Below the pieces are notes generated by a model, which saw nothing but the letters and a program-made list of their open reading frames with translations, was not told the origin of the DNA and searched no databases. The translations under genes were made by a program, and so were the position numbers. Shown in pieces: positions 1 through 6,671 of a DNA stretch of 21,891 bases. Position 1 is the stretch's first letter. Every line of letters begins with the position of its first letter. The DNA comes from a virus. Location of the stretch: IMG/VR virus record IMGVR_UViG_3300006919_014604, positions 1 to 21,891 of that record. The stretch is one strand, 5' to 3'.

Positions 1-213
1 GGTAATGATGCTTGGACTGGATTTAATATTAAAACTGCTAAAAAAGTTAATATGAAAGAAGCAGGTATTATTGATCCAACTAAAGTAGCAAGAACAGCAT
101 TACAAAATGCAGCATCAGTAGCTGGTACTGTTTTATTAACAGAATGCACTGTTGTCAACGAACCAGAAGAAGACAAAACACCCCAAATTGACCCTATGAT
201 GGGGATGATGTAA
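1..213 (+). CDS. groEL: GroEL chaperonin, C-terminal fragment (5' end outside window)
   Basis: The first 70 codons are open from base 1 and end at TAA 211-213, so this is the 3' end of a longer gene. The peptide carries the GroEL equatorial-domain signature [18 protein letters not shown], then a TEC motif, then a short acidic linker and a Met/Gly tail ending PMMGMM, a short version of the GGM tail of bacterial GroEL. GroEL forms 14-mer cytosolic folding rings driven by ATP. Its nucleotide-binding residues are upstream and not visible here. The gene lies 16 bases before a small ORF that leads into the phage clamp-loader genes, on the same strand. That makes a phage-encoded chaperonin likely, perhaps for folding capsid proteins; T4 itself encodes only a co-chaperonin (gp31). 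No GroES-like gene is visible in the window. The family call is very secure; phage ownership depends on the contig being continuous. Confidence 0.93.
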   Translation, partial: GNDAWTGFNIKTAKKVNMKEAGIIDPTKVARTALQNAASVAGTVLLTECTVVNEPEEDKTPQIDPMMGMM

Positions 214-219
214 AATAAT

Positions 220-229
220 TTCGTATATT
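220..229 (+). promoter_or_regulatory. Possible promoter -7 element (TTCGTATATT), weak
   Basis: The decamer TTCGTATATT is identical to the -7 region core of the two stronger promoters at 17550-17582 and 19892-19924. A TTTG box is not found at the matching distance upstream (200-203 reads TGGG). The next gene's ATG begins at 230, directly after the decamer, which is too close for a normal leader. Either this is a chance match in AT-rich DNA, or it drives a transcript whose true first codon lies further downstream. Confidence 0.3.
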
Positions 230-499
230 ATGAATATTAAAACAGTTGAAAATAAAATATTAATTGCCAATAGGATCCCCCCTGGGGATCGTTGGCAATT
301 AGCTGATGAGCCTAATGGTAAAATTTATCTCAGTATAACAGAAACTTTACAAGCATATATGGATAAAACAGGTTTTAGAGGTGATTATAGATTAGAACCT
401 TTAAGCAGCAAATTATATGCTATATCAACTGAAGAAGTAGAAGTTAAACCAAAACCAATTAAACGTTATTCTTTATATGGTGAATTCTCAGAACAATAG
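230..499 (+). CDS. Unknown 89-aa protein upstream of the clamp loader
   Basis: I do not recognise this family. The ORF follows the GroEL stop by 16 bases and overlaps the gp44-like gene by 23 bases, suggesting translational coupling with replication genes. The product is soluble, with a PPGDRW turn, a central KTGFRGDYRLEP segment that looks like a small folded domain, and a Lys/Pro-rich C-terminal stretch. There is no signal peptide or membrane segment. Codons 11-24 coincide with a strong GC-rich hairpin (261-301), which forces codons such as CCC, GGG and CGT that are uncommon in the neighbours. The start at 230 has no leader with a ribosome-binding sequence. The next in-frame ATG is at 359 and would leave a 46-aa product with the hairpin in its leader. 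Position upstream of gp44 suggests a replication-related or regulatory role, but this is only inferred. Confidence 0.6.
   Translation: MNIKTVENKILIANRIPPGDRWQLADEPNGKIYLSITETLQAYMDKTGFRGDYRLEPLSSKLYAISTEEVEVKPKPIKRYSLYGEFSEQ
261..301 (+). repeat. Long GC-rich inverted repeat / hairpin inside the 89-aa ORF
   Basis: Bases 261-270 (TAATTGCCAA) pair perfectly with 292-301 (TTGGCAATTA). Bases 274-280 (GATCCCC) pair perfectly with 284-290 (GGGGATC). The loop is 3 bases (281-283), and a 3-by-1 internal loop (271-273 against 291) separates the two stems. That gives 17 base pairs in a 41-base element, with a core far richer in GC than the surroundings. No T-run follows, so it is not a classical intrinsic terminator. 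It is likely an RNA structure affecting translation or mRNA stability, a protein-binding palindrome, or the footprint of a small inserted element. Confidence 0.85.
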
Positions 500-1406
500 T
501 TTATGGGTTGAAAAATATCGTCCTGACCAGTTAGAAAATTATGTTGGGAATGAAAGTATAAAAAAAGTTATATCTAAATATTTACAACAGAATGATATAC
601 AAAATTTAATCTTTTATGGACCTGCAGGAACAGGCAAAACAACTCTTGCAAAGCTCATTATTAAAAATCTTGATTGTGAGTCTATTTATATTAATGCCTC
701 GGATGAACGGGGTATTGAAACAATTAGGGATAAAGTTCAAAGTTTTGCAAGCGTGGCTTCATTTAAACCACTTAAAGTGGTCATTTTGGATGAAGCTGAT
801 TTTCTTACTATTCAAGCGCAGGCTTCATTACGTAATATCATTGAAACTTTCTCGCGTACTACACGTTTTATAATGACATGTAATTTTGTAGAGCGTATTA
901 TAGATCCTTTACAATCAAGATGCCAAGTACTTAAAATTATACCCCCAACTAAAAAGGATGTAGCTAAACATTTAAATTGGATTTGTAATAAAGAATCAAT
1001 TACACATGAAATAAATGATTTAGTACCTTTAGTTAATCAGTATTACCCTGATTTGCGTAAATGTATTAATATTATACAATTATCAGTTGTAGATGGTGGT
1101 GCAAATGATTTATATCTTAGCCTAGACCAATCAACACTAGTATCTTCTAATTATATAGATAAAGTTATTACTGAATTAAAAAATAAAGCTGATTTTAAAG
1201 TTATTAGACAAATTATAGCAGATGCCAATGTAAGTGATTTTGATGAATTGTTTAAATCCTTATATGAAAGGTCATCTGAATACTTACCGGGTAAAGAGGG
1301 TACAGTAGCTATTCTAATAAATGATCATCAATATAAAGCTAATTTTAGAATTGATAAAGAAATCAATTGTATGTCATTAATTTCAAATTTAATAAATAAT
1401 AAGTAA
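477..1406 (+). CDS. 44: Sliding-clamp loader large subunit (T4 gp44-like AAA+ ATPase)
   Basis: At 309 aa it is close to T4 gp44 (319 aa). The start of the domain has the clamp-loader signature EKYRPDQLENYVG (residues 12-24). It is followed by Walker A GPAGTGKT (48-55), Walker B VVILDEAD (101-108), a sensor-1 region FIMTCNF (131-137) and the SRC arginine-finger motif (147-149) typical of RFC/gp44 subunits. A helical lid and C-terminal collar domain fill the remainder. Gp44 forms a 4:1 complex with gp62 and uses ATP to open the ring clamp (gp45) and place it at primer-template junctions for the phage polymerase. The gp62-like gene is two genes downstream, as expected for a T4-type replisome block. 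Gp45 is not in the window. The ATG at 477 overlaps the preceding ORF by 23 bases. It is shorter than cellular DnaX or RFC proteins and has no DnaX-type C-terminal domains, which favours the phage family. Confidence 0.93.
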   Translation: MVNSQNNSLWVEKYRPDQLENYVGNESIKKVISKYLQQNDIQNLIFYGPAGTGKTTLAKLIIKNLDCESIYINASDERGIETIRDKVQSFASVASFKPLKVVILDEADFLTIQAQASLRNIIETFSRTTRFIMTCNFVERIIDPLQSRCQVLKIIPPTKKDVAKHLNWICNKESITHEINDLVPLVNQYYPDLRKCINIIQLSVVDGGANDLYLSLDQSTLVSSNYIDKVITELKNKADFKVIRQIIADANVSDFDELFKSLYERSSEYLPGKEGTVAILINDHQYKANFRIDKEINCMSLISNLINNK

Positions 1407-1407
1407 C

Positions 1408-1650
1408 ATGGAACAACCATTACAACAACCCCAAATTGATTTAAAAAATACAAGTGAAGTAAAAAATTTTAATGGAGGCTCAGTCTTTGTACAAGGAGTT
1501 ATTTTACGTAAAGTATCTCGTTTTGTAACAGGAACTGATGAAGATGCTCTGTTACCTATTCCTGTATTTTTTGATCCTGAAACTAAAAAAATTCTAACAG
1601 ATTCAGTACCTAAAGATTTAAGAGAAGAATTAGCAGATGAACTTATTTGA
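1408..1650 (+). CDS. Unknown 80-aa protein between clamp-loader genes
   Basis: I do not recognise this family. The 80-aa product has a Gln/Asn-rich N-terminus, a central segment predicted as beta strands (GGSVFVQGVILRKVSRFVTG), a LLPIPVFFDPETKKILTD strand-turn-strand region and an acidic C-terminal helix. That looks like a small beta-rich domain. It begins one base after the gp44-like stop and overlaps the gp62-like gene by 14 bases, so all three are almost certainly cotranslated. In T4, genes 44 and 62 are adjacent, so this small gene is an insertion relative to that arrangement. A role with the clamp loader is possible from context only. Confidence 0.7.
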   Translation: MEQPLQQPQIDLKNTSEVKNFNGGSVFVQGVILRKVSRFVTGTDEDALLPIPVFFDPETKKILTDSVPKDLREELADELI

Positions 1651-2047
1651 TTGGTTAAAACATATAAATCAATATAAAACCCCAATAGAAAAATTTACAG
1701 ATAAAGATTGGGAAAGTTTCAATTCTTATATGATTCATAGATTTATTTCTATGAATAGAGAATTTATTGAGGTAGTAAATTATGTGCAAGAATTACCCCC
1801 TCAAGAAAAGAAAATGATTTATAATGTTTATAGAGAATTTATTCCAAAAAATAATAAATGGAACAAATATATCAAATCAACAAATAAAGAACCAAATAAA
1901 GAACTAGTTTTAATACTAAAAGATCATTTTAATTTATCAACTAGAGAAATTAAAGATTATTTAAAAATATTGGATAAACAAGAAATTAGTCGTATATTAT
2001 CAAATAGAGGTTTAGAACAAAAAGAAATAAAACAATTAATAAAATGA
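1637..2047 (+). CDS. 62: Clamp-loader small subunit (T4 gp62-like)
   Basis: The 136-aa protein starts MNLFDWLKHIN and contains FNSYMIHRFISMN (residues 28-40), which I recognise as characteristic of gp62-like proteins of T4-like phages of aquatic bacteria. The rest is predicted helical and rich in Lys and Glu. Gp62 is the single non-ATPase subunit that joins four gp44 subunits in the clamp loader. At 136 aa it is shorter than T4 gp62 (187 aa), and it is very diverged from T4. The call therefore rests on the N-terminal motif plus position just after gp44. It overlaps the previous ORF by 14 bases and the next by 4 bases (ATGA). Confidence 0.75.
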   Translation: MNLFDWLKHINQYKTPIEKFTDKDWESFNSYMIHRFISMNREFIEVVNYVQELPPQEKKMIYNVYREFIPKNNKWNKYIKSTNKEPNKELVLILKDHFNLSTREIKDYLKILDKQEISRILSNRGLEQKEIKQLIK

Positions 2048-2277
2048 CAAAAGAACTTTATCAAATGTTAAAAACATCTGCAGAAGCAGATAAAGCAAAA
2101 GCCTTATTATCTTTAGAATTATTAGGAAACCATGCTACAGGTATTGGTGATCATTCTACTGGAGATTTTTATAAAAATGCAGAAGAAGCTTTGGCAATGT
2201 TAGTAGATGCTGACGATAGATTATCAGCATTATCTAAATATTTTTATGGAACAACCCAAGAATTAATAAATGAGTGA
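2044..2277 (+). CDS. Conserved-looking small phage protein, unknown function
   Basis: A 77-aa acidic, largely helical protein without Cys, membrane segments or signal peptide. It has the segment GIGDHSTGDFYKNAEEAL (about residues 32-49) followed by a helix rich in Ala, Leu and Asp. Similar small proteins occur, to my recollection, near the clamp-loader genes of marine T4-like phages, but no function is known to me. It is coupled at both ends: ATGA overlap with the gp62-like gene and an 8-base overlap with the following gene. Its place among replication genes hints at a replication or transcription-switch role; this is inference. Confidence 0.7.
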   Translation: MTKELYQMLKTSAEADKAKALLSLELLGNHATGIGDHSTGDFYKNAEEALAMLVDADDRLSALSKYFYGTTQELINE

Positions 2278-2701
2278 TACCATAAGTAAACATTGGGATA
2301 ATATGAGTGATAGAGATATTATGAATTCTAAAGGCTATTCAGGTATGTATAGTATGCCTGAACCATCAAATACTATAAAAATATTTGAATCTGAATATCC
2401 TGAATTATCAGATGAGTTTAAAAAAATCCAAAAAGAAATGTATGAAATGTTTGCTGCAAAACATATGGATTATGGTTTAAATAATATTGCCCTAGGAGGG
2501 GATTTAACTAATGAAGTAGATAAAAATTTTTCACTTACAGGCCTTTGCATTAGATTAACTGATAAAATTAGTAGATTAAGAAATTTACTTACTAATGGTA
2601 AAAATTTTGTTAAAGGAGAAGGAATGGAAGATACGTTTATTGATATAGCTAATTATGGAATAATTGGTATGTTAGTAGGACGTGATAAATGGAAAAAATA
2701 A
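2270..2701 (+). CDS. Nucleotide modification associated domain 1 (DUF1599/Nmad1) protein
   Basis: The 143-aa protein matches the Nmad1 (DUF1599) pattern. It has AKHMDYGLNNIALGGDL (63-79), the helix LCIRLTDKISRLRNLL (92-107), and the acidic helix EDTFIDIANYGIIGML (120-135). The acidic residues, E120, D121 and D125, resemble the metal-binding helices of all-alpha NTP pyrophosphatases. The family was named for its association with phage nucleotide-modification systems. It may hydrolyse or sanitise nucleotides to favour modified bases, but its reaction is not established to my knowledge. It overlaps the preceding ORF by 8 bases and ends 3 bases before the nuclease gene. No thymidylate-synthase-like base hypermodification enzyme is visible in this window, so a modified genome cannot be claimed from here. 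Confidence 0.8.
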   Translation: MSDTISKHWDNMSDRDIMNSKGYSGMYSMPEPSNTIKIFESEYPELSDEFKKIQKEMYEMFAAKHMDYGLNNIALGGDLTNEVDKNFSLTGLCIRLTDKISRLRNLLTNGKNFVKGEGMEDTFIDIANYGIIGMLVGRDKWKK

Positions 2702-2704
2702 ATT

Positions 2705-3673
2705 TTGGCTAAAAAAATCCCTAAAATAATAAGGGAGATTAGAAGTAATCCTCCACAAGAGATAAATTTTGCTTATCAAAAAAATATCTCTTATTCGCAA
2801 ATGTCTATATTTCGTGGGTGTCCCCATCGTTGGAAACTCCAATATAAAGATAAAATAAAGGCATTTACCTCTTCAATCCATACTGTTTTTGGTACTGCCA
2901 TCCACGAAACACTACAACATTATTTAGATACAATGTTTGAAACAAGTGGAGCTAATGCTGATAGAATTAATCTAGAAGAATACTTCCAGGATAAATTTAT
3001 AGGTGAATACAAAAAGCAATATAAAAAGAATAATGAACAACATTTTTCATCAGCTGAAGAAATGAGGGAATTTTTTGAAGATGGAGTGAGTATCTTAAAT
3101 TGGTTTAAAAAGAAAAGAAATAGATATTTTACTAAAAGAGGTTGGTATCTAGTTGGTTGTGAATTGCCTATAGTAATTCCACCAAATAAAATGTATAATA
3201 ACATATTATATACAGGATTTTTAGATGTTGTAATGTACCATGAACCTACTCAGACATTTAAGATAATCGATATTAAAACTAGTACTAAGGGTTGGAATCA
3301 AAGAGATAAAAAAAATGAAGATAAACAATTCCAATTACTCTTATATAAGCAGTTTTTTAGTGAACAATATGGTATTCCTTTAAGTAACATTGATGTTGAA
3401 TTTTTTATTGTTAAAAGAAAAGTATTAGATTGGGATGATGAAAAAATGATATCTCCCCATCAAGCATATAGAGTGCAAGTGTTTTCACCACCTAGTGGGA
3501 AAATAAAATTAGGAAGAGCTACCAAGGCAATAAATAATTTTATAAAAGAAGCATTTAACTCTAATGGAGAAATTAAAGAACAAGAATATCCCAAGTTAGT
3601 TTCTAAATGGAATTGTATGTTTTGTCCTTTTAAAGAGGATAAAGAAAGATGTGGTGAGGGAATAATTTACTGA
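2705..3673 (+). CDS. Cas4/RecB-like PD-(D/E)XK exonuclease with Fe-S cluster cysteines
   Basis: The 322-aa protein has the PD-(D/E)XK nuclease layout. It shows SYSQMSIFRGCPHRW (29-43), GTAIHE with H67, GFLDVV with D174, IDIKT giving D189-x-K191, and the QFQLLLYKQ helix (208-216). A lone cysteine at C39 plus C304-x2-C307-x8-C316 forms the one-plus-three cysteine arrangement of Cas4 and AddB-type nucleases, which hold a 4Fe-4S cluster. The likely role is single-strand DNA end processing in phage recombination or replication. No CRISPR array or cas1/cas2 is nearby, so it is not a CRISPR adaptation gene in this context. The best start is TTG at 2705, three bases after the previous stop; no ATG lies before the conserved N-terminal region. 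It closes the replication block, followed by a 40-base gap. Confidence 0.85.
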   Translation: MAKKIPKIIREIRSNPPQEINFAYQKNISYSQMSIFRGCPHRWKLQYKDKIKAFTSSIHTVFGTAIHETLQHYLDTMFETSGANADRINLEEYFQDKFIGEYKKQYKKNNEQHFSSAEEMREFFEDGVSILNWFKKKRNRYFTKRGWYLVGCELPIVIPPNKMYNNILYTGFLDVVMYHEPTQTFKIIDIKTSTKGWNQRDKKNEDKQFQLLLYKQFFSEQYGIPLSNIDVEFFIVKRKVLDWDDEKMISPHQAYRVQVFSPPSGKIKLGRATKAINNFIKEAFNSNGEIKEQEYPKLVSKWNCMFCPFKEDKERCGEGIIY

Positions 3674-3681
3674 TATTTATA
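3673..3681 (+). promoter_or_regulatory. Possible phage late-type promoter element ATATTTATA
   Basis: The nonamer lies in the 40-base gap before the RHH-type gene. The same nonamer occurs in two other short intergenic gaps, at 19341-19349 and 21091-21099. It is related to the reverse complement of the T4 late promoter TATAAATA. This copy lacks the TAAATTAAT block shared by the other two, and it is followed by further TATA repeats, so it is the weakest of the three. Confidence 0.3.
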
Positions 3682-3713
3682 TATATAAAAATAATGTTAT
3701 TAAAATAAAGATT

Positions 3714-3902
3714 ATGAGCGCAAAAAAAGATATGACACTTACAAGTGTTAAAATCCAAAGCGATTTATTCGAGAATTTTAAGATTGAATGTGTAAAAAGA
3801 AAGTTTTCATTTCAAAAACTTGCTGATCGAGCTATTTATTTATACCTTACAGATGAAGAGTTTAGAAAACAAATTACCAATCAACTTAATCTTGACTTAT
3901 AA
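3714..3902 (+). CDS. Ribbon-helix-helix-like small DNA-binding protein
   Basis: The 62-aa protein has a first beta-strand segment (TLTSVKIQSDLFENFK, residues 8-23) followed by two helices (ECVKRKFSFQKLADRAIYLYL and the C-terminal helix). This is the ribbon-helix-helix layout of CopG/Arc-type repressors, which bind DNA as dimers through the strand. The segment FSFQKLADRAIYLYLTDEEFRKQI resembles a small protein common in T4-like phages of aquatic bacteria. It follows a 40-base gap with a possible promoter and is three bases ahead of the glycan cassette, so it could be cotranscribed with or regulate that cassette. Operator sites were not identified. The fold call is from pattern only. Confidence 0.65.
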   Translation: MSAKKDMTLTSVKIQSDLFENFKIECVKRKFSFQKLADRAIYLYLTDEEFRKQITNQLNLDL

Positions 3903-3905
3903 ATT

Positions 3906-5363
3906 GTGAAAAATCTAAAAGAAAAATTTCCCCATCTTCCTCAAAATGAAAGGAAGAAAATTTTATTAATCTGTGATGATATTAGAGTCCACTCTGGGGT
4001 TGCTACGGTTGCTAGAGAAATAGTTATTCATACCTCCCATCATTTTAATTGGGTTAACATAGCAGGAGCTATTAAACACCCTGAAGTTGGTAAGAGATTA
4101 GAAATATCAAATGATATAAACAGTAAATTAGGAATAATAGATGCCAGTTGTATTATATACCCTAAAAATGGATATGGAGATGCTAACATTTTAAGACAAA
4201 TACTTAGCATAGAAAAACCAGATGCCATAATGGTAATAACAGATCCTAGGTATTTTGTTTGGTTATTTCAAATTGAAAGTGAAATTAGAAAAAAAATTCC
4301 AATTACTTATTTAAACATATGGGATGATTTTCCTGCTCCTATGTACAATAGACCTTATTATGAGGCTTGTGATTTATTAATGTCTATTTCTAAACAAACA
4401 AAATTAATTAATGAAATAGTATTAGACGAAAAAGCTGATGATAAAGTTTTAAAATATGTGCCTCATGGGTTAAACGAAAAATTTTATTTCCCAATCCAGG
4501 AAAAAAGTAAAGAATTTGAAGAACTTCAAAAAATGAAAAATAACTTATTTAAAGGTAAAAACCCTAAATTTGTTTTATTTTTTAATTCTAGAAATATTAG
4601 AAGAAAACAAATTCAGGATACTATATTATCTTTTAGGGTATTTTTGGATTCATTACCAAAAGAAGAAGCATTACAATGTTATTTAATACTTCATACTGAG
4701 ACTGTAAGTAATGCTGGTACTGATTTGGAAGTGGTAAGGGAATATTTTTTGGAAGAAGATTATCCTGATCAACTTATTTTTTCAACTACTAAATTACCTA
4801 TAGAACAACTAAATATTCTATACAATATAGCTGATGCCCAAATATTATTAACCAGTAATGAAGGATGGGGACTAACCATTACAGAAGCTATGTTAACGGG
4901 AACTCCATTTATTGCAAATGTTACAGGGGGTATGCAAGATCAAATGAGATTTGAGGATAAAGATGGTAATTGGTTTACCCCAAGTAGAGAAATTCCTTCT
5001 AATCATAGAAAAACTTTTACTAAACATGGAGAATGGGTTTTTCCTGTTTATCCCTCTAGTAGATCCATTCAAGGTTCTCCCCCAACCCCCTACATATTTG
5101 ATGATAGATGTAATTGGGAAGATGTTGTAGAACAATTAAAAAAATTATATGAAATGGGTCCTGAGGAAAGAAAATTAGCAGGATTAAAAGGTAGAGAATG
5201 GGCTGTTTCTGATGAGGCTGGATTTACATCCAAACACCAAGCTCAAAGGGTAATGGAAGCCTTTGATGAGTTATTTAGAACCTGGAAGCCTAGAGAAAAA
5301 TATGAAATTATAAATGCTACGGAATTTAGAGGTAGATTTTTAAAACATAATATTATATATTAA
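3906..5363 (+). CDS. GT-B glycosyltransferase, GT4-like (first gene of glycan cassette)
   Basis: The 485-aa protein looks like a two-domain GT-B enzyme. The N-terminal Rossmann half opens with KILLICDDIRVHSGVATVAREI, the usual acceptor-side glycine-containing turn after strand 1. The C-terminal half contains SNEGWGLTITEAMLTG (about residues 317-332), the E-x7-E type donor-binding motif of retaining GT4 enzymes, followed by GTPFIANVTGG. The enzyme would transfer a sugar from a nucleotide-sugar donor; donor and acceptor cannot be read from sequence. There is no membrane segment, so it is probably cytosolic. The start is GTG at 3906, three bases after the RHH-type stop, because no ATG fits before the conserved strand. 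It is followed after 5 bases by a second GT-B gene, and the two may act sequentially on one glycan. Confidence 0.85.
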   Translation: MKNLKEKFPHLPQNERKKILLICDDIRVHSGVATVAREIVIHTSHHFNWVNIAGAIKHPEVGKRLEISNDINSKLGIIDASCIIYPKNGYGDANILRQILSIEKPDAIMVITDPRYFVWLFQIESEIRKKIPITYLNIWDDFPAPMYNRPYYEACDLLMSISKQTKLINEIVLDEKADDKVLKYVPHGLNEKFYFPIQEKSKEFEELQKMKNNLFKGKNPKFVLFFNSRNIRRKQIQDTILSFRVFLDSLPKEEALQCYLILHTETVSNAGTDLEVVREYFLEEDYPDQLIFSTTKLPIEQLNILYNIADAQILLTSNEGWGLTITEAMLTGTPFIANVTGGMQDQMRFEDKDGNWFTPSREIPSNHRKTFTKHGEWVFPVYPSSRSIQGSPPTPYIFDDRCNWEDVVEQLKKLYEMGPEERKLAGLKGREWAVSDEAGFTSKHQAQRVMEAFDELFRTWKPREKYEIINATEFRGRFLKHNIIY

Positions 5364-5368
5364 AAGTT

Positions 5369-6670
5369 ATGAGCAAACCAAGATTTGTAATATCATGCCC
5401 TTTTGATACCTACAGTGGGTATGGAGCAAGAGCTAGAGACTTAGTTAAAGCTATTATTGAATTAGATAAATATGAGGTTGAATTAGTTAGCCAAAGATGG
5501 GGGAGTACAAGTTGGGGATTTTGTGAAGATCACCCTGAATGGGAATTTTTGTTAGATTATTCTATACACCCACAAGAAATGGGACAAAAACCACAACCTG
5601 ATATTTGGATGCAAGTTACAATCCCTAATGAATTCCAACCTGTAGGGAAATATAACATAGGATGTACTGCAGGGATCGAATCCACCAGATGCCAACCAGA
5701 TTGGCTTGAAGGAATGAATAAAATGGATATGAATTGGGTTTCTTCTGTCCATGCTAAATCAACTTTTCTTAATACAAAATACGAAAAAACAGAAAAAGAT
5801 ACTAATAAGCCACTTGGAGAATTAAAATTAGAAAAGCCTATTGCTGTGGTATTTGAGGGAGCAGATTTAGATGTATATAAAAAAATCTCCCCAAAAGAAA
5901 TAACAACCATTAATTTGGATGATATTAAAGAAAGTTTTTGTTTTCTAGTTGTAGGGCATTGGATGCAAGGTGATTTTGGTCATGATAGAAAAAATATATC
6001 TTACACTATCAAATCTTTTCTAGAAGTATTTAAAAATTCCCCATCCCCACCAGCTCTTATTTTAAAATGTTCTGTAGGAGTATCGTCTTATATTAGCAGA
6101 GAAGAAATTTTAAATAGAATTAATAGATTAAAAAAATCAGTTAAAGCTAAAAAACTTCCTAATATTTACCTTCTTAATGGAGATTTAACTAACCAGGAAA
6201 TGAATGAGCTTTATAACCATCCTAAAGTAAAAGTAATGACATCTTTAACTAAAGGAGAAGGATTTGGAAGGCCTTTATTAGAATTTTCTCTAACAGGAAA
6301 ACCAATTATGGCTTCTTATTGGTCGGGGCATTTAGACTTTCTACATCCTAGAGCTAATTTATTTGTATCTGGAGAATTAGAATCTGTTCATGAAAGTGCT
6401 GCTAATAAATGGTTAACTAAGGAATCTAAATGGTTTAAACCTAATGATATTGAAGTGGGTAATGCGTGGGATTCTTTATTTAAAAACTATTCTAGAGCTT
6501 CTAAAGAATCTAAAAAACAAATTAAGTATGCCCAAGAAGCTTTTAGTTTTGATGCTATGAAAAATTTAATAGATACTATTTTAGAAGATAACCTACCACA
6601 TTTTCCTAAACAAATAGAATTAAACATACCAAATCAAAAAATTTCTTTACCCCAATTAAAAAAAGTATAA
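5369..6670 (+). CDS. GT-B glycosyltransferase, GT4-like
   Basis: The 433-aa protein starts with FVISCPFDTYSGYGARARDL, the first strand and glycine loop of a GT-B fold. It carries TSLTKGEGFGRPLLEFSLTGKP (about residues 290-311), the donor-binding E-x7-E motif of GT4-type enzymes. A middle segment, GCTAGIESTRC, and the following WVSSVHAKSTFLNT fit the acceptor domain and hinge of this family. It is a soluble cytosolic sugar transferase with unknown donor. It sits between the first glycosyltransferase (5-base gap) and a small unknown gene (1-base gap) and is clearly part of the same transcript. Because GT4 enzymes are diverse, no specific polysaccharide can be assigned. Confidence 0.83.
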   Translation: MSKPRFVISCPFDTYSGYGARARDLVKAIIELDKYEVELVSQRWGSTSWGFCEDHPEWEFLLDYSIHPQEMGQKPQPDIWMQVTIPNEFQPVGKYNIGCTAGIESTRCQPDWLEGMNKMDMNWVSSVHAKSTFLNTKYEKTEKDTNKPLGELKLEKPIAVVFEGADLDVYKKISPKEITTINLDDIKESFCFLVVGHWMQGDFGHDRKNISYTIKSFLEVFKNSPSPPALILKCSVGVSSYISREEILNRINRLKKSVKAKKLPNIYLLNGDLTNQEMNELYNHPKVKVMTSLTKGEGFGRPLLEFSLTGKPIMASYWSGHLDFLHPRANLFVSGELESVHESAANKWLTKESKWFKPNDIEVGNAWDSLFKNYSRASKESKKQIKYAQEAFSFDAMKNLIDTILEDNLPHFPKQIELNIPNQKISLPQLKKV

Positions 6671-6671
6671 T

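Noticed and set aside
261-301. Hairpin as an intrinsic terminator of GroEL
   Set aside because: No U-rich run follows the stem and the element lies within an open reading frame rather than just after the GroEL stop.
616-873. 85-aa + strand ORF inside the gp44-like gene
   Set aside because: It is an alternative frame of a strongly supported AAA+ gene containing Walker A and Walker B, and it has no recognisable protein features.
1389-1685. 98-aa ORF on the minus strand
   Set aside because: It lies opposite the end of gp44, the 80-aa ORF and the start of gp62, which form a coupled + strand run, and its product shows no family features.
2705-3673. Cas4-like gene as evidence of a CRISPR-Cas system
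   Set aside because: No repeat array, cas1, cas2 or effector genes are visible; Cas4-like nucleases are common in phages on their own.
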